Below, one piece after another: positions 1 to 6,773 of a DNA stretch of 20,466 nt. Position 1 is the stretch's first letter. Each line of letters opens with the position of its first letter. Under the pieces are notes generated by a model. The model was not told the origin of the DNA and did no database searches. It worked only from the letters and a program-made list of their open reading frames with translations. Both the position numbers and the translations under genes were made by a program. This DNA is from a virus: the IMG/VR virus record IMGVR_UViG_3300023178_000329, positions 1 through 20,466 of that record; one strand, 5' to 3'.

Positions 1-78
1 ACTCTGTCCCGAGAGCTGCTTGACGGCTCTCGTGGCATTGACTTTGCCAGACAAGTGCTCGCTCAACTAAGGAGATAA
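1..78 (+). CDS. 3' end of an unidentified phage gene (5' truncated by window)
   Basis: An open frame runs from base 1 to a TAA at 76-78 and encodes the last 25 residues of a protein, ending in AQLRR. It is judged real because the stop abuts the next start exactly (TAA then ATG at 79). The AAGGAG ribosome site of the next gene (69-74) lies inside this tail, as is usual in a phage operon. The fragment is too short to name a family. It is leucine- and arginine-rich, so a helical C-terminus is likely. Confidence 0.5.
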   Translation, partial: TLSRELLDGSRGIDFARQVLAQLRR

Positions 79-477
79 ATGTCAGAAGAAGATGAAAAAG
101 AATTATTTCTTTCAGACGATGCGCTGTTGGCGCTAGTCAGCACGCTAGCCACCGAGGTAGTTCGTTACGGCGAGGCCGAGTCGACGCTTCTCGATAACAA
201 GAAGCTTTCTGATGAAGACGTAGTAATCGTGATGAAAGCCAATACATTGCTGACTGTATTTGCAATGTTCTTGGTCAAGGTGGTAGAGTCTAAAGATATC
301 GACATGGCAACGAAAGTTGTCGAGGCATGGATATCCCCATCCATTCAGGACATGGTTCAGATAGCCTTCGCTGAAGAGATACAGGATGCTGCCGAAGTCG
401 TGACTCAGGGCATTTCAAACCTTGAGGACATTGCGAACAAGGAGACAGGTGAGCCACCCAACGAACAAGGCGATTGA
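79..477 (+). CDS. Acidic hypothetical protein, 132 aa
   Basis: The ATG at 79 is preceded by AAGGAG four bases upstream. The product is strongly acidic at both ends (MSEEDEKE at the start, GEPPNEQGD at the end), with a mainly helical and partly hydrophobic middle (around residues 48-66, TLLTVFAMFLVKVVE). That stretch contains charged residues and is more likely a buried helix than a clear membrane span. I do not recognise the family. It is first in a tight plus-strand series, and its last 29 bases overlap the GTG start of the Cas4-like exonuclease. Co-expression suggests a role in DNA replication or recombination, but this is inference from position only. Confidence 0.75.
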   Translation: MSEEDEKELFLSDDALLALVSTLATEVVRYGEAESTLLDNKKLSDEDVVIVMKANTLLTVFAMFLVKVVESKDIDMATKVVEAWISPSIQDMVQIAFAEEIQDAAEVVTQGISNLEDIANKETGEPPNEQGD

Positions 478-1210
478 AGAAGTAATCTTTGACGCCATCG
501 TCAACGCTCCACGCTCGCTGCAAAAGACAATCGGCCCAAGTGAGATTGGTGCTGATTGCGTCCGCTGCCTAGCTCGCAAACTAATGGGCGTCGAGAAGAT
601 GCCGATAGACTCAATCGGGGACATGCCTTGGTTGCCGTTCATCGGTACCGCTGTCCACGCTCAGCTCGAAGAAATCTTTAGAGCAGCCAACGATAAGCAA
701 GAAGAAGTTCGTTGGCTTATCGAAACAAAGCTTCCTATTGGTCAGGTTGGCGGTGTCGAAATCTGGGGGTCATGCGACCTCTTTGACAAGGAGACCGGCA
801 CTGTCATCGACCATAAGGTTGTGGGTGCGACCAAGCTAAAGTCGCTACCCAAAAAAGGCCCAGGCAATACCTACAAAATACAGGCTCACCTGTATGGGTA
901 TGGCTGGACTAAGCTCGGCTTCGAGGTCAACGAGGTGTCTGTGAAGTTTTATCCTCGCAACGACATCTCGATGAACTCGGGCTACTTCTGGTACGAGAAG
1001 TACGATGAGAATGTGGCAATTGAGGCTCTTGACAGAGTGAACAAAATCTATGAGGAGGCCTCCCAAGCTAAAGACTTGGACGAGTTCCTCAAGATATGCG
1101 CCACTTCCGAGGATTGTTTCTCGTGCCATGATTACCCACCGCTGGACGATGGTCAGTCTTTGTATGAAGACGACATGTTCGCCCAACCCACCCCTTACAA
1201 CAAAAGATAG
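449..1210 (+). CDS. Cas4/RecB-like PD-(D/E)XK exonuclease
   Basis: Predicted DNA exonuclease of the PD-(D/E)XK superfamily, 253 aa from the GTG at 449, which has AAGGAG at 439-444. A TTG at 422 would add nine residues but has no ribosome site. Visible motifs: an SEIGADCVRC segment near residues 31-40, a His in GTAVHAQLEE (about 70), an active-site Asp in GSCDLF (about 110), the Asp-x-Lys of VIDHK (121-123), and a YKIQAHLYGY segment with the usual Gln and Tyr (about 142-151). Cysteines at about 37/40 and 217/223/226 could hold an Fe-S cluster, as in Cas4 and AddB. In actinophages this type often sits beside the replication primase and is thought to resect DNA ends for recombination. The function is inferred from motifs; there is no CRISPR array nearby. 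Confidence 0.85.
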   Translation: MSHPTNKAIEEVIFDAIVNAPRSLQKTIGPSEIGADCVRCLARKLMGVEKMPIDSIGDMPWLPFIGTAVHAQLEEIFRAANDKQEEVRWLIETKLPIGQVGGVEIWGSCDLFDKETGTVIDHKVVGATKLKSLPKKGPGNTYKIQAHLYGYGWTKLGFEVNEVSVKFYPRNDISMNSGYFWYEKYDENVAIEALDRVNKIYEEASQAKDLDEFLKICATSEDCFSCHDYPPLDDGQSLYEDDMFAQPTPYNKR

Positions 1211-1218
1211 GAGACGAA

Positions 1219-1797
1219 GTGACTTACTTCGAAGATAACTTCTCCCAGCCTGCAGCAGGCAGCACTTTCCGCCCTGCAGACTACCAAGGTCACCTATTGC
1301 TAGTGTGGCCAACTGAACACCGTACGGGCATCAAGACCGACTACGGCGAGAGCGATGCAATCGCTGCCCGTGTCGTCGTGCTCGACGGCGAGAACGGATA
1401 TGAGGAGCACGACAACGTGCTGTTCTTCCAGTCCGCTCTGATTGGTACGCTCAAGCCATCCGTTGGCAACAGCAAGCCAGTACTAGGCCGACTAGGTCGA
1501 GGCACAAGCAAGCCCGGCCAGTCAGCTCCATTCATCCTTACTCCGTTTACGGAAGAGGACGCTCAGGCTGCACGTGCATACTTTGCACAAGACCAGTTTG
1601 ATGCGCCAGCAGAAAAGAAACCTGCTGCCAAGTCCACTCCAAAATCCAAGGGCAAGTCAGGACTCTCTGGCTATCCAGCGGACAAGGTAGACCTCGCCAA
1701 GAGCCTCGCAGCTTCAGGTGTATCTGCCGACCAGATTGCTCTGGCCACTCAAATACCTCAGGACATCGTTGAGTCGGAAGTTCTAGAGCTAATCTAA
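1219..1797 (+). CDS. Putative single-stranded-DNA-binding-like replication protein, 192 aa
   Basis: Starts at the GTG at 1219 with AGGAG at 1209-1213, only eight bases after the exonuclease stop. The first 120 residues alternate short beta-type segments (HLLLVWP, AARVVVLDG, NVLFFQSALIGTLK) and a VLGRLGRG segment. From memory, this pattern resembles an actinophage family sometimes linked to OB-fold ssDNA-binding proteins. A basic Ala/Lys/Ser linker (about 134-152) leads to a C-terminal helical piece (about 153-192, with GVSADQIALATQI) that looks like a helix-turn-helix or UBA-like fold. Its place between a nuclease and a primase-helicase fits a role in binding or presenting single-stranded DNA. 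It could also be an unrelated accessory protein. Confidence 0.55.
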   Translation: MTYFEDNFSQPAAGSTFRPADYQGHLLLVWPTEHRTGIKTDYGESDAIAARVVVLDGENGYEEHDNVLFFQSALIGTLKPSVGNSKPVLGRLGRGTSKPGQSAPFILTPFTEEDAQAARAYFAQDQFDAPAEKKPAAKSTPKSKGKSGLSGYPADKVDLAKSLAASGVSADQIALATQIPQDIVESEVLELI

Positions 1798-1799
1798 TT

Positions 1800-1808
1800 T
1801 GCTACACT
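1800..1808 (+). promoter_or_regulatory. Candidate extended -10 promoter ahead of the primase-helicase gene
   Basis: TGC followed by TACACT (1803-1808) fits an extended -10 element (TGn plus TAnnnT). No good -35 hexamer stands 16-18 bases upstream. Transcription would begin near 1815, exactly where the 11-bp hairpin starts, about 57 bases before the GTG at 1872. This is a pattern match only. Confidence 0.3.
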
Positions 1809-1814
1809 AGGGTA

Positions 1815-1850
1815 GACCCCGAGAGTTTCGTCTCCTTTTCTCTCGGGGTC
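1815..1850 (+). terminator. 11-bp perfect hairpin between ssDNA-binding-like and primase genes
   Basis: GACCCCGAGAG (1815-1825) pairs perfectly with CTCTCGGGGTC (1840-1850) around a 14-base pyrimidine-rich loop. It lies 17 bases after the TAA at 1797 and 21 bases before the next start. It may be a terminator or attenuator for the upstream genes, but the tail after the stem (ACTCTCTTCT) is not a clean U-run. It could instead be a 5' leader structure if the extended -10 at 1800-1808 is used. Confidence 0.5.
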
Positions 1851-1871
1851 ACTCTCTTCTAAGGAGTTAAA

Positions 1872-4361
1872 GTGAACGACAGACCCATTCTGGAACTGTT
1901 CACGAGGCTAGGAAAAACCGAGGCAGACAAGATAACCGTCTGCTACTTTGGCCCCCAAAATTCGTGGACTTCTAAAATGCTTCCGCTATCTAACGCGGAT
2001 ATCTTTGCCCAGACGCTAACCGCTAACGGCATGAACGTCTATACGATGGTCAACTCTGTAGACGAATCAACAATTACTTCAAACAACACCCGAGGTGACG
2101 TCAACGACATCACTAGGCTGAACGCCCTGTGGGCTGACCTCGACTTCAAGGACGAGGGCATCAATGACGAGAAGACAGCTCGGGAAGTTATAGCAGCACT
2201 ATCAGACATTTTAAATTGCCAGCCTGTAGCCGTTGTCCATTCTGGGCACGGCCTTCAGCCCTACTGGGCTGTCGAAGACGGCGAAGTTGATGACCTCAAC
2301 CGCTCCATGGTTGCCGGAATCTCTCGCAGGTTCGGTCAGCTTGTCCAGAGAACGGCAGAAATCTTTGGAGGCAAGGTTGACAATGTGTCAGACCTACCCC
2401 GTGTTCTCCGTGCTCCAGGTACAATAAACCACAAGGACGCAAGCAATCCCGTCGATGTGAAGGTTGAGTTCAATGACCACACCTACCCACTACAACTATC
2501 CGAAGTTGTTGAGGCGCTCGAATCGTACGGATTTGTATCTGACAACACGACTGTTGGTGAGTTTGTCGTTGTATCGCCACCAGAAGATTGGCGAGTTGCG
2601 TCAGAGGACTGCTCGTGGACTCTATCACTTGTGGATACCATCGATAAGGCTAAGCCCAAGGCGCGTCATCCCTGGCTTGTATCAACGGCAATTAAACTCT
2701 ATGCTTCTGTCAGGCACGGCTGCTTCACTGAGGATGGGTTTACTGAAGCGTCTAAGCTTGTCGAAGCAAAGTTCCTAGACCTACTAGACTCTGGCGAGCG
2801 CCGCAAGCCGAACCCAGGTGAGGTTCAGACAGCGTTCCGCTGGGCAAAGCAACTCGTATCTACCTTCGATGAAGCCAAGGTTGCAGCAGAAGTCCGTAAC
2901 CACGTACACAAGCTTCACCTCAGTTCGGTTCCCGACCTCCCAAAAGAGCGCAGCTCCGAGCACTCAGCTACAAACGGTAGCTTGGCCTTGTCCACTCAGC
3001 CAGCAGAAATCGTGCTGCCAATGGACTCGTTTAAGTACACCGATGTCGCAAATGCTGAGCGACTAGCTGACGCTGCACGGGGCAAGTACATTTACGTCCC
3101 AGAGCTGGGATGGCACAAATGGGACACAGGCTCATACAAGCTGGACAGCTCCCGAGGCATCGAGAGGCTCGCCGCCGAAACGGCGCTCGCTTTCGGAGCG
3201 AAGGACGCCTCTAAAGCTGGCCTTGACTGGACAAAAAGGTCTTTGTCTCGAGCCTCTATCAACAGCGCTGTCGGCCTAGCCGAAGCTGTTCCGGACATCA
3301 TCGTCGAACCCCACATTCTAGACAACAACCCCACAGAACTTTGTACGCCAAATGGAATTGTAGATTTGGCGACAGGCACCCTGCGTGATGCTGACCCTTC
3401 CGAGGACTTCAATACCATGCAGACGGCTGTGTCGCCAGCCAAGTCAGCCACGCCCAAATGGGAGGAGTTTCTGAAGCTCGTCATTACTGACGAAGACAGA
3501 ATTTCTTACATACAGGAGCTTCTGGGCGTGGCCCTTATTGGAGAGGTCAGGTGGCACGTGCTGCCAGTTCTCGTAGGTGTCGGTGCTAACGGTAAGTCAA
3601 CCTTGCTTGACATTGCTGCAAAGGTGCTTGGCTCATACGCCAGAACAATGCCTGAGAACTTCTTGCTAGACAGCAACACAGTGCAGCACTCCACAGAGAT
3701 TGCAAACCTTCGTGGTGTTCGACTAGCCATTGCCTCTGAGACAAGACCAGATGGCAGGTTCAATGAGTCACGAGTCAAGATGCTGACAGGTGGAGACATT
3801 ATCTCTGCACGTAAGATGTACAAAGACTTCTTCGACTTCAAACCTTCCCACACTCTGTTCCTTGCTCTGAACCACTTGCCATCCGTTCGTTCTGGTGGCT
3901 CTGGTTTCTGGAGGCGACTAAGGAAGATTGACTTTAGCTACCAAGTACCCGAGGCACTACAGAAGCAGGGCTTGGCAGAAGAGATTGTAAAAGAAGAGGG
4001 CGCTGGGGTTCTAGCGTGGATGATTGAGGGAGCTAAGCGAGTTCTTGCACAAGGACTTACTGAGCCTAACTCTGTCAAGCTAGCTACTACCGAGTACCGC
4101 TTCGAGGAAGACCACATCTCCAAGTTCATCGAGGACTGCGTGCAGCAAAACGCTCTCGCCTCTGTCACTTCCTCCGACTTGCTCCACGCATACAGACAGT
4201 GGTGCCAAGCAGAAGGAGAGACTCCAATTGCTATGACTCCGCTTATCCGTGAGCTTCGCATGCGACTTCCTATCTCCCCAATACGAGGAGCTGGTGGGCG
4301 TCGAGCATACAGTGGAATCTTCCTCTACAGAGTAGAATTTGGAAGAGATGACGAAGAGTAA
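1872..4361 (+). CDS. Replicative DNA primase-helicase (PrimPol plus D5-like SF3 helicase)
   Basis: Large bifunctional replication protein of 829 aa, starting at GTG 1872 with AAGGAG at 1861-1866. The N-terminal half carries archaeo-eukaryotic primase marks: the catalytic acidic pair in WADLDF (D89, D91), the SGHGLQPYW segment (about 124-132), and the RVLRAPGTINHK segment (177-188). The C-terminal half is a D5/P4-type superfamily 3 helicase: Walker A GVGANGKST (569-577), a Walker B-like RLAIASE (617-623), a sensor LALNHLP (664-670), and a WRRLRKIDF arginine segment (680-688). A further helical C-terminal part probably binds DNA. It should synthesise primers and unwind the phage replication fork. 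It is the core gene of this block; its 3' end overlaps the HNH gene by 14 bases. Confidence 0.93.
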   Translation: MNDRPILELFTRLGKTEADKITVCYFGPQNSWTSKMLPLSNADIFAQTLTANGMNVYTMVNSVDESTITSNNTRGDVNDITRLNALWADLDFKDEGINDEKTAREVIAALSDILNCQPVAVVHSGHGLQPYWAVEDGEVDDLNRSMVAGISRRFGQLVQRTAEIFGGKVDNVSDLPRVLRAPGTINHKDASNPVDVKVEFNDHTYPLQLSEVVEALESYGFVSDNTTVGEFVVVSPPEDWRVASEDCSWTLSLVDTIDKAKPKARHPWLVSTAIKLYASVRHGCFTEDGFTEASKLVEAKFLDLLDSGERRKPNPGEVQTAFRWAKQLVSTFDEAKVAAEVRNHVHKLHLSSVPDLPKERSSEHSATNGSLALSTQPAEIVLPMDSFKYTDVANAERLADAARGKYIYVPELGWHKWDTGSYKLDSSRGIERLAAETALAFGAKDASKAGLDWTKRSLSRASINSAVGLAEAVPDIIVEPHILDNNPTELCTPNGIVDLATGTLRDADPSEDFNTMQTAVSPAKSATPKWEEFLKLVITDEDRISYIQELLGVALIGEVRWHVLPVLVGVGANGKSTLLDIAAKVLGSYARTMPENFLLDSNTVQHSTEIANLRGVRLAIASETRPDGRFNESRVKMLTGGDIISARKMYKDFFDFKPSHTLFLALNHLPSVRSGGSGFWRRLRKIDFSYQVPEALQKQGLAEEIVKEEGAGVLAWMIEGAKRVLAQGLTEPNSVKLATTEYRFEEDHISKFIEDCVQQNALASVTSSDLLHAYRQWCQAEGETPIAMTPLIRELRMRLPISPIRGAGGRRAYSGIFLYRVEFGRDDEE

Positions 4362-5010
4362 AGAGACCTGTCTTGCATGTAAAGCTGGCTACCATGATGA
4401 GTGCCAAGAGATGTGGGACGCCAACCTTGCAGAAGACGCATTTTGCTGCTGCAATGGCGCTTTCTCAATCGATGGAGGAAAGGGGCCGGTAGATGCGGTT
4501 CAGGAAGAAATCGAAGCCTACTTCGAAGGCTATACTGGGTCGAAAGCTTTGGATGAATATGCTGACCCTATTTCTACTGGGCGCAAAGAGGCAGCTAAAA
4601 AGTTCCCTATCAATCCAGGGATGGTCTGCGAATGGGCCTGGCTTCGTTACGCTGGCGGAGGTGTTGAACCAATCATTGGCTGCCCAGGGCATCCTGCTGA
4701 GGCTATACACCACGGCCCCGATAAGAACACGATGCGCAATGTTGAGGGAAACATACACCGTATTTGCGCTGAATGTCACAATCGTTGGCATGGTGCAAAT
4801 GATAAATATTACGGGGAAAGACCAGTCACAGAGGATGGGAAAGTCGATGCTTCTGTTCCATTCTGGCCTTTAGACGACGACGGTACCCCAATGGAGCCAA
4901 TCCCCCACGACACAGTCACGCTAGCTCCAGACGAAGAAGTTCACGCTGAGGACAAGAGAAGGCGGGACGAGGCTCGTCGCCACGGTAGTTTGCCTAAGCT
5001 CGACGATTAG
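4348..5010 (+). CDS. HNH endonuclease with N-terminal cysteine knuckle
   Basis: 220 aa from the ATG at 4348 (a TTG at 4339 would add three residues). It overlaps the primase-helicase end by 14 bases. The C-terminal half holds a zinc-supported HNH nuclease: Cys 94, GCPGHP with Cys 112, a His pair in AIHHGPDKN (about 121-122), then NIHRICAECHNRWHG with the Cys pair 140/143 and His 144/148. The N-terminus has a separate Cys-His cluster (CLACKAGYHDEC near 8-19, then a CCC run near 33-35) that looks like a small zinc knuckle. The last 40 residues are acidic and then basic. Phage HNH proteins may be homing nucleases or help process DNA for packaging; which applies here is open. The end meets the minus-strand phosphoesterase convergently with a 17-nt overlap. 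Confidence 0.85.
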   Translation: MTKSKETCLACKAGYHDECQEMWDANLAEDAFCCCNGAFSIDGGKGPVDAVQEEIEAYFEGYTGSKALDEYADPISTGRKEAAKKFPINPGMVCEWAWLRYAGGGVEPIIGCPGHPAEAIHHGPDKNTMRNVEGNIHRICAECHNRWHGANDKYYGERPVTEDGKVDASVPFWPLDDDGTPMEPIPHDTVTLAPDEEVHAEDKRRRDEARRHGSLPKLDD

Positions 5011-5980
5011 CCTTAAAGCGCTTCCCTCTAAACCAAGCTTCACCGTCCTGTATCTGGACAAGCTCAATGAACGGCTTATCGCCTTCAAGGACTACTACAG
5101 CTACGCCTTGCTGCCAGTTCTCTTGGTGCCTCGCTGGCGACCCGTCCGTATGCGTGCTGCTGCCAAATGAAGGCACCGCTCCATCTGTTCGGCAAAGGCA
5201 GCCAGGGCTGACGGCGATGCTTCGGATAGCTTCATCACGGTTGAAGACTGTTTTGGATTGGATTTCCAAACGATGTGAGTGCCCGAAGATGGTACTAATG
5301 TGAGGTTCAGCATTGGTGTACGCTGCTGCTGTTGACCCGTTGCTTCTTGCTTTTGTTCCGTGGATTGCTCTGAGCGTAGGGGTGAGCCAGTAGGCTCCTG
5401 CGGGGTACGCGTCAATGTACTCAACTCCAATCTCGTCTAGCCGCAACAGGTAAGGAATACTCATTACCGGCAGCTCGTCCATGTTTGCTCGCTTTAACCC
5501 CCAGGCTGCAGCAGAGTTCGTTAAGATAAACTTCTCCATACGGCGGTCGTGGTTACCCTCGATTAGCACCATCTCTGCCTTTGGGCCAGCAGCAGCTCGC
5601 TGCTCTTGAAGGAACAGATGCCCACGGTCGATTGCCTTCTGTGTCGTACCGGCAAAAGCTGGCTCCTGCTCAAAGCGACCTTGAGACGGTAAATCTAAAA
5701 AGTCTCCAAGGTTTATGACGTAATCAACCCTGTCAGTTTCTTCGAGGTAGGCGACAATCTGCAAAGCCACGTCCATGGCAGCTTCGTCGTGAAAGGTGTC
5801 CCAACCTTTATCAAAAATATGCCTGTACCCAATTTGAGGGTCAGGCAGGGCTACAGCAACCTTGTGTTTAGTCTTATAGGTCTTAGGCTCCTTGGGAGCG
5901 TTTATCATCACAGGCTGGGCTTGATGAATCAAGTCCCACTTAGGTTCTGGCTTTAGGCTACCCAGCATAATGGCAAGCAC
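4994..5980 (-). CDS. Calcineurin-like metallophosphoesterase
   Basis: 328 aa from a GTG at 5980; an in-frame ATG at 5968 would give 324 aa, and neither has a strong ribosome site. The metallophosphoesterase motifs appear in order: DPQIG (D47, Q49, the first motif with Gln in place of the usual His), GDFLD (92-96), GNHDRR (142-147), HGTK (207-210) and GHSH (233-236). A two-metal phosphodiesterase or phosphatase centre is therefore likely. The family includes SbcD/Mre11-type nucleases and many phage enzymes with unknown substrates. It is the last gene of the minus-strand block and overlaps the upstream helix-turn-helix-like gene, which suggests the two work together. It may act on nucleic acid, but the substrate cannot be read from sequence. 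Confidence 0.88.
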   Translation of the reverse strand: MLAIMLGSLKPEPKWDLIHQAQPVMINAPKEPKTYKTKHKVAVALPDPQIGYRHIFDKGWDTFHDEAAMDVALQIVAYLEETDRVDYVINLGDFLDLPSQGRFEQEPAFAGTTQKAIDRGHLFLQEQRAAAGPKAEMVLIEGNHDRRMEKFILTNSAAAWGLKRANMDELPVMSIPYLLRLDEIGVEYIDAYPAGAYWLTPTLRAIHGTKARSNGSTAAAYTNAEPHISTIFGHSHRLEIQSKTVFNRDEAIRSIAVSPGCLCRTDGAVPSFGSSTHTDGSPARHQENWQQGVAVVVLEGDKPFIELVQIQDGEAWFRGKRFKANRRA

Positions 5981-6188
5981 ACTTCTTTACTCTGTGCCTG
6001 CGAACTTGCGTTTCCGTAGCCTTAAAGCCCCTCTCAGTAAGGGACTCAGCTAGGCCGTTATTCGAAAAACGCCTATCGTCCAAGGCATTTACAAGGATTT
6101 CTAGGTCAGCTGAGTCGAGCTCTTCAGCAGCCTTCAGCATCAAAGAGCAAATGTGTTCTCTCTGTTTAGGTGCAAGTCCTTCTAACAT
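5958..6188 (-). CDS. Small helix-turn-helix-like protein, 76 aa
   Basis: ATG at 6188 with AAGGAG seven bases upstream on the minus strand. The product is all-helical in appearance. The C-terminal half (FSNNGLAESLTERGFKATET near 43-62, then QVRRHRVKKCACH) reads like a helix-turn-helix in which the second helix carries a basic HR segment, followed by a Cys-x-Cys tail. Such proteins ahead of a metallophosphoesterase seem familiar from actinophages, but this is recollection and was not checked. It overlaps the phosphoesterase start by 11-23 bases depending on the start chosen, so translation is probably coupled. A DNA-binding partner or regulator is the simplest guess. Confidence 0.7.
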   Translation of the reverse strand: MLEGLAPKQREHICSLMLKAAEELDSADLEILVNALDDRRFSNNGLAESLTERGFKATETQVRRHRVKKCACHYAG

Positions 6189-6219
6189 TCAAGTTCTCCT
6201 TAAAGGTTTGCTTGAATGT

Positions 6220-6248
6220 ACTATAACAGCTACTTTGACTTTTTTCTA
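6220..6248 (-). promoter_or_regulatory. Candidate minus-strand promoter for the HTH-phosphoesterase pair
   Basis: On the minus strand, TAGAAA (6248-6243) stands 17 bases from TATAGT (6225-6220), which is preceded by TGT, giving an extended -10. A start near 6213 would leave a short leader before the ATG at 6188. The -35 half lies inside the end of the preceding gene. The -10 matches five of six consensus bases and the -35 four of six. Confidence 0.4.
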
Positions 6249-6472
6249 GACTTCTTCACTGCTTTGACTTTTTGCTCGGCAGTTAGCTCGGTGCCCTCTG
6301 GACGCTCAAAGGGAGTTCCGTCTTGGACAAGACCGTCTCCATCGCCATCTGTAGCGTCAGACTTGTAGCCGCTAGTGTCCACTTCCTCGACTAGCTCATA
6401 TGGGTACAGACCCACGTAACGAGCTGGAAGCTCCTTGACGACTCCTGTTACTACGTTTCTTAGCTTAGGCAC
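6230..6472 (-). CDS. Small protein with DGDGDG calcium-loop-like motif, 80 aa
   Basis: Start chosen at the GTG at 6472, because GGAGGAG lies just upstream on the minus strand and the start overlaps the preceding stop by eight bases. The longer open frame to 6727 has no such support and would run through the preceding gene. The middle of the protein holds DATDGDGDGLVQDGTPFERP (39-58), an Asp-rich loop like an EF-hand or dockerin calcium loop. The C-terminus is lysine-rich (KAVKKSRKKSK). From memory, a DGDG...QDGTPFERP pattern recurs in small actinophage proteins and in tail-associated ones. It lies in the tail gene block, so a virion or assembly role is plausible, but I cannot name one. Confidence 0.65.
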   Translation of the reverse strand: MPKLRNVVTGVVKELPARYVGLYPYELVEEVDTSGYKSDATDGDGDGLVQDGTPFERPEGTELTAEQKVKAVKKSRKKSK

Positions 6473-6773
6473 TTGGCTCCTCCTCTGGGGCTGGTATCCA
6501 CTGTCCGTTATAGTCATCTGCAACCCAAACTGTGCCATCCTCAGGCGGAGGGTCGCTTGGCATTGGAAGCACAAGGGGCCTATCTGGGCCAGGCCCTCCA
6601 GTGCGCTGAGTTGGGTCTTCTCTGTGAGCCGCAAAAGCAACAGCCCATTCGGTCGCCTGCTCTTCACTTTCCCATGGAGTTCCGTCCGGCCATGTGGGCT
6701 GATGCGCGAACAGGACGCCGTCATCAAAAATAGTTAGCCCGTTTTCTGGACTAAATTCACTTGAAATAGTCAT
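6465..6773 (-). CDS. Small tail-associated hypothetical protein, 102 aa
   Basis: ATG at 6773, sharing an ATGA four-base overlap with the stop of the large receptor-binding gene, so it is translationally coupled to it. It is acidic and Pro-rich. The first half has a PTWPDGTPWESEEQATEWA segment (about 26-44), and the end has GTVWVADDYNGQWIP. Small acidic proteins coupled to a fibre or spike gene are often fibre chaperones or assembly factors, and the WP-DG-PW pattern followed by a helix is reminiscent of such proteins. No domain is firmly recognised. A minor virion protein is the alternative. Confidence 0.65.
   Translation of the reverse strand: MTISSEFSPENGLTIFDDGVLFAHQPTWPDGTPWESEEQATEWAVAFAAHREDPTQRTGGPGPDRPLVLPMPSDPPPEDGTVWVADDYNGQWIPAPEEEPSA

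Noticed and set aside
422-448. TTG start giving a longer exonuclease
   Set aside because: No ribosome site ahead of it, whereas the GTG at 449 has AAGGAG; the extra residues look like read-through of the upstream gene's other frame.
449-1210. Part of a CRISPR-Cas locus because of the Cas4-like nuclease
   Set aside because: No repeat-spacer array and no other cas gene; phages commonly carry Cas4-like exonucleases on their own.
845-1312. 155-aa minus-strand frame across the exonuclease gene
   Set aside because: Antisense shadow spanning the end of one motif-bearing gene and the start of another; no context.
4985-5040. Terminator between the converging HNH and phosphoesterase genes
   Set aside because: Only a short AAGCGCTT palindrome is present; no stem long enough to support termination.
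6473-6727. Longer 165-aa minus-strand frame
   Set aside because: The extension runs antiparallel in coding sense to nothing conserved, lies wholly over the real 102-aa gene in another frame, and the GTG at 6472 has a strong GGAGGAG.
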